Below are positions 7,653-11,982 of a DNA stretch of 11,982 nt, one piece after another. The position numbers and the translations under genes are program-made. Location: the NCBI GenBank assembly GCA_964513215.1, contig CAZELU010000055.1:1-11982 (forward strand), read 5' to 3'. Numbering within the stretch: position 1 is the stretch's first letter; every line of letters starts with the position of its first letter. Source of the DNA: Casp-actino8 sp964513215 (lineage in GTDB: Bacteria > Actinomycetota > Acidimicrobiia > Acidimicrobiales > Ilumatobacteraceae). The notes beneath the pieces are model-generated. The model had not been told where the DNA came from, searched no databases, and was given only the letters and a program-made list of their open reading frames with translations.

Positions 7653-8864
7653 TCAGCCGTCGACGACGATCACGCCGGCTGCGGCCAACGCATCGATGTC
7701 GGCATCCGAGCGACCGAGGTCGCGCAGAACGGCGCGGGTGTGTTCGCCGATTCGCGGTGCGATCGAGCGCTGCTCACTCGGAGAGCCGTGGAAGTCGGCC
7801 GGCGAGGCGATCATCGGCACCACCTCGTCACCATTCGGCACGTCGACGATTCCTCCGGCCGCCCGAGTCTGCGGATCGGCCAACACTTCGTCGGGCGTGG
7901 CCACCGGTGCCCAGAACATGTCGGGCTCGGTCGCGAAGATCGTCGCCCATTCGTCGAACGTCTTCGACGCGAACACCGCGTCGAGCAGTGCGATCAGTTC
8001 GCGAGCGTTCACGGTGCGATCACGCGCGGTGGCGAAACGAGGGTCGTCGATCCACTCGGGATGGCCGGCCACGCGCGCCAAGGGCGGCCAGTGTCGATCG
8101 GCTTCCACCCCCACCACCCAGAAGCGGCGCCCGTCGGCGGTGCGGTAATTGTTGGCGGTCGGACTGGGTGCATCGGCCCGCCGCGTCACCGGCGGATAGC
8201 GACCCCAACTGAGCGCCAGGCTCAAGTCGTATCCGAGCGTGTACACACCTTGACGGAAGAGCGATGTCGACACCATCTGGCCTTCACCGGTTCGCTCACG
8301 GTGGAACAGAGCCGCGGCAATCGCACCGGCGAATGCGACACCCGTGGAGTGATCGCCCACACCTCCGCGCAGGATCGGCGGTTCACCGTCGTCGGGAGTG
8401 TGCAGATGGGCCAGACCCGATCGGGCCCAGTACGCGGCGATGTCGAACCCGGGCCGATCGGCTTCGGGACCTTCGAGTCCGTAGCCGGTGATCTGCCCGT
8501 ACACGATGCGCGGATTGATCGCGCGCAGCGATTCGTAATCGAGTCCGGCTCGTGCCACTGACTCGGCTCGCGCGTTGGTGACGAACACGTCGGCGTCCCG
8601 CACGAGATCGAGAACGATGGCTCGACCCTCGGCTGTCGACACGTCGAGGGCGATCCCGCGCTTGTTGCGGTTGTCGAGTTCGAAGATCGGATTGTCGTCG
8701 CGGGTGAGGCTCAACATGCGTCTGAACAAGCGCGACGGGTCACCCGACAACGGCTCGATCTTGACGATGTCGGCACCCCAGTCGCCCAGCACGCCCGACG
8801 CAGCCGGACCGGCGATCCAGACTCCGAGTTCGACGACGCGAACTCCATGCAACGGCCCGGGCAT
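7653..8864 (-). CDS. CaiB/BaiF family (class III) CoA-transferase
   Basis: This 403-residue family III enzyme would move CoA between a carboxylic acid and an acyl-CoA; some relatives are 2-methylacyl-CoA racemases. The N-terminus LHGVRVVELGVWIAGP is the typical first Rossmann strand. It is followed by LGDWGADIVKIEPLSGDPSR, which carries the conserved CoA-site residues, and by NKRGIALDV at 67-75. GGVGDHSTG places the catalytic aspartate at Asp171, close to Asp169 of formyl-CoA transferase. RTGEGQ and the interlocked-dimer C-terminal region complete the fold. The ATG at 8864 has no strong Shine-Dalgarno sequence but a TAGGTT box at -12 to -7. It runs towards the acyl-CoA genes on the other strand, so it may share a pathway with them but not a transcript. 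Confidence 0.93.
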   Translation of the reverse strand: MPGPLHGVRVVELGVWIAGPAASGVLGDWGADIVKIEPLSGDPSRLFRRMLSLTRDDNPIFELDNRNKRGIALDVSTAEGRAIVLDLVRDADVFVTNARAESVARAGLDYESLRAINPRIVYGQITGYGLEGPEADRPGFDIAAYWARSGLAHLHTPDDGEPPILRGGVGDHSTGVAFAGAIAAALFHRERTGEGQMVSTSLFRQGVYTLGYDLSLALSWGRYPPVTRRADAPSPTANNYRTADGRRFWVVGVEADRHWPPLARVAGHPEWIDDPRFATARDRTVNARELIALLDAVFASKTFDEWATIFATEPDMFWAPVATPDEVLADPQTRAAGGIVDVPNGDEVVPMIASPADFHGSPSEQRSIAPRIGEHTRAVLRDLGRSDADIDALAAAGVIVVDG

Positions 8865-8870
8865 GGCGCG

Positions 8871-8876
8871 AACCTA
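8871..8876 (-). promoter_or_regulatory. -10 box positioned for a leaderless CoA-transferase mRNA
   Basis: On the minus strand TAGGTT fits TANNNT and lies exactly at -12 to -7 relative to the ATG at 8864. Transcription would begin at the start codon. The same geometry is seen before the aminopeptidase at 2919. The box lies just downstream of the tRNA terminator hairpin, which fits a separate transcription unit. Confidence 0.5.
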
Positions 8877-8880
8877 GCCG

Positions 8881-8926
8881 TGAAACACGAAACCCGAGCG
8901 CCCGATGGGTCGCCCGGGTTCTCGGG
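8881..8926 (-). terminator. Intrinsic terminator after tRNA-Ala
   Basis: On the minus strand CCCGAG (8926-8921) pairs with CTCGGG (8898-8893). An inner four-pair extension (8918-8915 with 8904-8901) sits behind a two-by-two internal loop. The RNA then continues with a T-rich tail, TTTCGTGTTT, at about 8892-8883. The hairpin begins directly after the tRNA discriminator base, so it probably sets the tRNA precursor 3' end. Confidence 0.7.
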
Positions 8927-8999
8927 TGGAGGTGAGGGGAATTGAACCCCTGGCCTCAACAGTGCGATTGTTGCGCTCTGCCAACTGAGCTACACCCCC
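8927..8999 (-). tRNA. tRNA-Ala (anticodon CGC)
   Basis: The minus strand folds into a complete 73-base cloverleaf. The acceptor stem is GGGGGTG with CACCTCC. The D stem is GCTC/GAGC around AGTTGGCA. The anticodon stem is CAACA/TGTTG with loop ATCGCAC, giving CGC at positions 34-36. The variable loop has five bases, and the T stem is AGGGG/CCCCT with loop TTCAATT. The acceptor contains the G3-U70 wobble that is the alanine identity element, supporting tRNA-Ala that reads GCG codons. The discriminator is A. The CCA end is not encoded (ACCC follows), so it must be added after processing. A terminator follows immediately. Confidence 0.97.
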
Positions 9000-9034
9000 G
9001 AGGGTGATCGCCGGCGAGCCGACGACGGAGGACG

Positions 9035-9040
9035 ACTCTA
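9035..9040 (-). promoter_or_regulatory. Candidate -10 box for the tRNA-Ala gene
   Basis: The minus strand reads TAGAGT (TANNNT), which would start RNA near 9028 and give a precursor leader of about 28 bases before the tRNA 5' end at 8999. No good -35 hexamer is visible; the region upstream is the end of the membrane protein gene. Read-through from that gene is an alternative source of the tRNA. Confidence 0.4.
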
Positions 9041-9061
9041 CCTGCGGGTGCGCCAGCCGAC

Positions 9062-9556
9062 TCAGGCGGCGCGGATCCAGTCGCGGCGGTAGGCCTGCGT
9101 GGCGCTCTGGAAACGGCGGATCTGCGACAACTTGTAGCAGTAGCCCACGAGCGACATGGCCGACAGCACGAACACGTAGATGAAGAGATCGCTCTTGGTG
9201 GTGAAGGCGATGAACGCCGAACCGAGAGTCACGAGCGTGAGCGTGAGCACGACGTTCTGACGACGCTGACGGATCATCTGCTGGCGCGTCATACCGCGCA
9301 CTGGAGCGCGCATCGACCGAGTGGGAGCCGCGGCCGGACGGGCCATCACCGGGCGGACCGGCGCCTGCGCGAGCGGGCGGGCCATACGCATCGGACTGGC
9401 ACCACGGACCGGGGTGGAACGCTGGAGAGTGGAGAGCTGGCGACGGAAGTCGACGACCGACGAGTTGGGACGGTTCTCGTAGCGACCACGCACGAGCGGA
9501 GGAATGAGCACGGCGGCCCAGGCGGCTCCGACGACCAACAAGATGATCTGGCTCAC
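9062..9556 (-). CDS. Small three-TM membrane protein, possible GlpR-like divisome/gephyrin receptor
   Basis: The protein has 164 residues. An N-terminal hydrophobic segment (about 3-22, IILLVVGAAWAAVLIPPLV) is followed by RGRYENRPNSSVVDFRRQLS. A strongly basic linker rich in Arg, Pro, Ala and Met (about 47-100) comes next, then a TM hairpin (about 101-118 and 123-142) and a basic C-terminal tail. This layout recalls GlpR, the membrane receptor that partners the MoeA/gephyrin-like protein Glp in corynebacterial cell division and is encoded beside moeA-type genes. Here moaC lies 248 bases upstream on the same strand, which adds weight. The assignment rests on remembered architecture and context, and the protein is shorter than the corynebacterial one as I recall it. 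The GTG start at 9556 has AAAGGAG (9567-9561) four bases upstream. An uncharacterised actinobacterial membrane protein of other function is the alternative. Confidence 0.75.
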   Translation of the reverse strand: MSQIILLVVGAAWAAVLIPPLVRGRYENRPNSSVVDFRRQLSTLQRSTPVRGASPMRMARPLAQAPVRPVMARPAAAPTRSMRAPVRGMTRQQMIRQRRQNVVLTLTLVTLGSAFIAFTTKSDLFIYVFVLSAMSLVGYCYKLSQIRRFQSATQAYRRDWIRAA

Positions 9557-9803
9557 CGCTCTCCTTTCTCTCTCATGATTCGCTCGAGTTCGGATTTCGC
9601 CGGGTGACGAAATGTGTCGATTCGATATCGGTCGTCTGCCCGGGCACCCTGAGGGATCCGAACGGACCGTAACAATTTAGCAACATTTGCCCGGGTCCCC
9701 GCGGGATGGAGGACCCCCGACCGGCCCATTGTGACGGGCACCACACTCGATGAGCAGGTCGGCGTGCCGGGCTCAGAGGGGCGCCGGACTCAGGCGTGGC
9801 GGG
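9557..9803 (-). promoter_or_regulatory. Intergenic region moaC to membrane gene, with AT-rich promoter island
   Basis: This 247-base spacer has no convincing gene. The minus strand carries TGCTAAATT (9682-9674), an extended -10 (TGN plus TAAATT), inside the only AT-rich patch nearby. It would start RNA near 9667 and leave a leader of about 110 bases. GTAACA (9669-9674) and GCAACA (9680-9685) form a direct repeat spaced 11 bases, one helical turn, and may be an operator. GGGTCC/GGACCC (9693-9698 with 9711-9716) can form a hairpin that may end moaC transcription. An 11-base near-repeat (9766-9776 and 9783-9793, 10 of 11 matching) sits just after moaC. Confidence 0.45.
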
Positions 9804-10295
9804 TCAGGCCTCGCGGCGGTAGGTACCCGAACGCCCGCCGGTCTTCTCCCAGAGGGTCAGCTCGCCGATCACCATGGCCCGGTCGGCCGACTTGCACATG
9901 TCGTAGATCGTCAAAGCGGCCACGGAGCAGGCATGGAGTGCTTCCATCTCCACTCCGGTGCGCTCGACCGTCTCGACCTGGGCCTCCACGGCCACGTGGT
10001 CGTCGCCGATCTCGAAGTTGACGGTGACCGCGCCCACCAGGAGCGGGTGGCACAGCGGGATCATGTCGCTCGTGCGCTTGGCGGCCTGGATGCCGGCCAC
10101 GCGGGCCACGGCCAGTACGTCACCCTTCTTCACTTCGCGGTTGGCGATGGCCGCGGTGGTCTCGGGGGTCATGAACACCTTGCAGCGAGCCACGGCACGT
10201 CGGTACGTGGGTTCCTTGGGCGTCACGTCCACCATGCGGGCCCGGCCGAGCGGGTCGAGGTGGGTGAAAGGGTGGTCGTTCGTCGCCACGCACAC
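9804..10295 (-). CDS. moaC: Cyclic pyranopterin monophosphate synthase MoaC (5' end beside gap)
   Basis: MoaC converts the 3',8-cyclo-GTP made by MoaA into cyclic pyranopterin monophosphate, the first stable intermediate of molybdenum cofactor synthesis. The visible frame has nearly full family length (163 residues from GTG 10295). Signatures are FTHLDPLGRARMVDV at the N-terminus, KKGDVLAVARVAGIQAAKRT, IPLCHPL with the active-site histidine, TGVEMEALHACSVAALTIYD, and DMCK with the catalytic Asp and Lys. It ends GGRSGTYRREA. The start is uncertain: GTG 10295 and GTG 10289 both fit homologues, neither has a ribosome site, and the frame stays open to the Ns at 10315. Little or nothing of the protein is likely to be missing. 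Its partner moaA lies on the same strand beyond the DUF2071 gene. Confidence 0.93.
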   Translation of the reverse strand: MCVATNDHPFTHLDPLGRARMVDVTPKEPTYRRAVARCKVFMTPETTAAIANREVKKGDVLAVARVAGIQAAKRTSDMIPLCHPLLVGAVTVNFEIGDDHVAVEAQVETVERTGVEMEALHACSVAALTIYDMCKSADRAMVIGELTLWEKTGGRSGTYRREA

Positions 10296-10314
10296 GAGGG
10301 TACCGCCGCTCGCC

Positions 10315-10414
10315 NNNNNNNNNNNNNNNNNNNNNNNNNNNNNNNNNNNNNNNNNNNNNNNNNNNNNNNNNNNNNNNNNNNNNNNNNNNNNNNNNNNNNN
10401 NNNNNNNNNNNNNN
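10315..10414. other. Assembly gap of 100 N, true size unknown
   Basis: This is a run of exactly 100 N. Unlike the gap at 2077, the two edges share no long identical block, so the real distance is unknown and could include one or more genes. It hides the upstream region of moaC and the -35 side of the DUF2071 promoter. Confidence 0.95.
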
Positions 10415-10423
10415 GGTCTCGGG

Positions 10424-10429
10424 CACAAT
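10424..10429 (+). promoter_or_regulatory. -10-like box positioned for a leaderless DUF2071 mRNA
   Basis: CACAAT lies at -12 to -7 relative to GTG 10436. It keeps the two most conserved bases of the TANNNT box (A at -11 and T at -7) but has C at -12. The expected -35 region falls in the Ns, so support is partial. Confidence 0.35.
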
Positions 10430-10435
10430 GGTCTC

Positions 10436-11122
10436 GTGCGCGTGATGACCCAACGGTGGCAGAACCTGGCGTTCCTGCACTGGGCCTACGAACCCGACGT
10501 CGTCGCGCGGCTCCTGCCCCCGGGTGTCGAACTCGACACCTTCGAGGGTCGGGCGTACGTGGCCTTGGTGCCGTTCCAGATGCGCGATCTGCAGGTCACT
10601 CGACTCCCGAAGATTCCCGGAACCAGCGACTTCCCCGAGATCAACGTGCGCACGTATGTGCGCTCGCGTGGTCGACCGGCCGTGTGGTTCTTCTCGCTCG
10701 ACACGCCCAAGTTGCTGCCCACGATCGGAGCGCGTGTCGCGTTTCGACTTCCGTACTGCTTCGGACCGAGTTCGGTCACGCTCGCCGGCGACGGTGAAGG
10801 CGCGGTGCTCACGAGCGAAGTGACCCGACGCTGGCCCGATCGCGCCCGTACGTCGCTCGCAGTGCGCGTCGGCGCACCGGTGGTCGCGGGTGATTTCGAA
10901 CACTTCCTCACCGATCGCTGGGGACTCGTCGCGCCGCGTTACGGCGGCGGATTCAACTACGGCGCGGTCGAACACGGCCCGTGGCCGCTGCACACCGGCG
11001 AGGTCATGCACCTCGACGATTCACTCGTCACCGCGGCCGGTTTGCCCGCTCCGCACGGCGACCCACACGTGCTGTTCAGCCCGGGTGTCGACGTCGGCGT
11101 GCAGTGGCTGCAGCGCGCGTAA
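10436..11122 (+). CDS. DUF2071 family protein (YqjF-like, acetoacetate decarboxylase-like fold)
   Basis: This 228-residue cytosolic protein of unknown function belongs to the DUF2071/YqjF family, thought to share the acetoacetate decarboxylase fold. Recognisable blocks are QRWQNLAFLHWAYEP near the start, LLPPGVELDTFEGRAYVALV, the central EINVRTYVR and GVWFF-like AVWFFSLD segments, FEHFLTDRWGL, HGPWPLHTGEV, and the closing LFSPGVDV. No signal peptide or membrane segment is seen. The start may be GTG 10436, favoured by the -10-like box ending seven bases upstream, or GTG 10442 or ATG 10445, since the family region begins right after them. It is convergent with moaA, 17 bases away, and has no evident functional link to cofactor synthesis. 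Confidence 0.88.
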   Translation: MRVMTQRWQNLAFLHWAYEPDVVARLLPPGVELDTFEGRAYVALVPFQMRDLQVTRLPKIPGTSDFPEINVRTYVRSRGRPAVWFFSLDTPKLLPTIGARVAFRLPYCFGPSSVTLAGDGEGAVLTSEVTRRWPDRARTSLAVRVGAPVVAGDFEHFLTDRWGLVAPRYGGGFNYGAVEHGPWPLHTGEVMHLDDSLVTAAGLPAPHGDPHVLFSPGVDVGVQWLQRA

Positions 11123-11139
11123 TCGACGTCTGACTCGGC

Positions 11140-11982
11140 TCAGCCGCCGATCTGGCTCATGGTGCGCTTCGGCCGGATGAAGTTCACCTGATTGATCTGG
11201 TGACCAGCCCACTTGGTGCCCACCGCACGCTCGATCTCGGCCGCGACCACGTCGTCACTCGAACCATCGCGCAACAGCGTGCGTAGATCGAACTCGGTGG
11301 TGGCGAAGAGACACGTACGGAACTGGCCGTCGGCGGTGAGGCGCACCCGATCGCAGTCTCCGCAGAACGGCTTGGTGACACTCGGGATCACACCCACGGT
11401 GCCGCGACCGTCGAGATAGCGCCAGCGATCGGCCGGCGCCGCGCCACGAGCCGGCACCGATTCGAGCGGATGCACCGCGGCGATTCGAGCCACGATCTCG
11501 TCCTGGCTCACGACCTTGTCGTTGACCCAGTGGCCCTCGGCGTCGAGCGGCATGAACTCGATGAACCGAACTTCCACACCCTTGGCCCGGCCGAACTCGG
11601 CCAGATCGAGGATCTCGTCGTCGTTGGCCCCGCGTTCGACCACCGCGTTGATCTTCACACTCGCGAATCCGGCGGCGCGAGCGGCGTCGATACCGGCCAA
11701 CACCCGCTCGAGTTCGTCGCGTCGAGTCATACGCTCGAACTTCTCGCGGTCGAGTGTGTCGAGGCTGATGTTGATGCGACCGAGTCCGGCATCGCGGAGT
11801 TCGTCGACGCAGTTGACGAGTGTGGCGCCGTTGGTGGTGAGAGCCAGATCGATGGGCTGACCGGCCAGTGGTGACGCCGAATCGGCCGGCACGACCAACT
11901 TCGCCAACTTGGCCACCAACACCGGCAGATGTGCGCGCACCGTGGGTTCGCCACCGGTGAGACGAATGCCGTCGACGCCGTA
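11140..11982 (-). CDS. moaA: GTP 3',8-cyclase MoaA, radical SAM (N-terminus beyond window)
   Basis: MoaA uses two [4Fe-4S] clusters and S-adenosylmethionine to convert GTP to 3',8-cyclo-GTP, the substrate of MoaC. The visible 280 residues begin at YGVDGIRLTGGEPTVR, which holds the SAM-binding GGEP motif, and run to the stop. Roughly 50-60 N-terminal residues, including the CxxxCxxC radical SAM cluster, lie off the right edge. The C-terminal cluster is intact as FCGDCDRVRLTADGQFRTC, matching C-x2-C-x13-C, with the RxR pair that contacts GTP. The protein ends MSQIGG, preserving the C-terminal Gly-Gly tail typical of MoaA. An ATG- or GTG-started shorter frame (for example from 11940) is not the true start, because homology continues upstream to the edge. 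Confidence 0.96.
   Translation of the reverse strand, partial: YGVDGIRLTGGEPTVRAHLPVLVAKLAKLVVPADSASPLAGQPIDLALTTNGATLVNCVDELRDAGLGRINISLDTLDREKFERMTRRDELERVLAGIDAARAAGFASVKINAVVERGANDDEILDLAEFGRAKGVEVRFIEFMPLDAEGHWVNDKVVSQDEIVARIAAVHPLESVPARGAAPADRWRYLDGRGTVGVIPSVTKPFCGDCDRVRLTADGQFRTCLFATTEFDLRTLLRDGSSDDVVAAEIERAVGTKWAGHQINQVNFIRPKRTMSQIGG

Noticed and set aside
8711..8959. 82-residue minus-strand frame across the tRNA
   Set aside because: Its N-terminus is translated tRNA sequence and the rest overlaps the CoA-transferase in another frame.
9553..9744. 63-residue frame ending in a GTGA overlap with the membrane protein start
   Set aside because: The overlap is tempting, but the frame runs through the AT-rich promoter island and a hairpin, has no ribosome site at its start and matches nothing I know. 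The predicted transcription start near 9667 lies inside it.
9766..9793. Two 11-base near-identical repeats after moaC
   Set aside because: There are only two copies, with one mismatch, in GC-rich sequence. This is too little to call an array or a functional repeat.
9750..11011. Open frames of 230-280 residues crossing the second N run on either strand
   Set aside because: They exist only because Ns cannot contain stops, and they overlap moaC or the DUF2071 gene in wrong frames.
1..11982. CRISPR, phage, transposon, toxin-antitoxin or defence genes
   Set aside because: I saw no regular repeat-spacer series, transposase, integrase, nuclease or helicase motif on either strand. All sizeable genes are recognisable housekeeping or metabolic families.

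Overview
The window is GC-rich, densely packed bacterial chromosome. It uses many GTG starts, carries a tRNA-Ala(CGC) gene without an encoded CCA end, and shows -10 boxes of the TANNNT type. The gene content (PGM2-type mutase beside a PfkB kinase, actinobacterial M1 aminopeptidase, acyl-CoA genes, moaC next to a small GlpR-like membrane protein) suggests an actinobacterium, most likely of the Acidimicrobiia/Ilumatobacter kind. The taxon is an inference from style and content. Two runs of exactly 100 N mark it as a scaffolded draft, probably metagenome-derived, assembly.

Layout. Positions 1-40 hold the tail of a rightward gene, followed by a long hairpin (42-83). A leftward pair follows: a PfkB-family (adenosine kinase-like) kinase (2883 to 1709), then a phosphohexomutase/phosphopentomutase of PGM2 type (1706 to 105). 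The kinase gene is split by the first N run, but the same 55 bases flank the run on both sides. Removing one copy plus the Ns restores one intact 339-residue reading frame. A 35-base divergent promoter separates the kinase from a rightward cluster: M1 aminopeptidase (2919-5486), enoyl-CoA hydratase-like protein (5548-6360), SDR dehydrogenase (6362-7141) and low-molecular-weight phosphatase (7149-7649). Three bases later the leftward CaiB/BaiF CoA-transferase ends (7653-8864). Further right on the minus strand are a tRNA-Ala with its own promoter and terminator (8927-8999), a three-TM membrane protein resembling the actinobacterial divisome factor GlpR (9062-9556) and moaC (9804-10295). The second N run (10315-10414) follows, then a rightward DUF2071 gene (10436-11122) and a leftward moaA cut by the window edge (11140-11982).

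How the genes fit together. The kinase-mutase pair fits nucleoside or pentose salvage. The hydratase, SDR and CoA-transferase fit acyl-CoA metabolism, although the hydratase homologue lacks both canonical catalytic glutamates. MoaA and MoaC together catalyse the first stage of molybdenum cofactor synthesis (GTP to cyclic pyranopterin monophosphate). Several genes start exactly where a TANNNT-like -10 box would place the transcription start, which suggests leaderless mRNAs. I found no CRISPR array, phage, insertion sequence, toxin-antitoxin or defence system, and no clear undescribed multi-gene system. The best leads are the GlpR-like protein beside moaC, the leaderless promoter pattern and the divergent hydratase active site.
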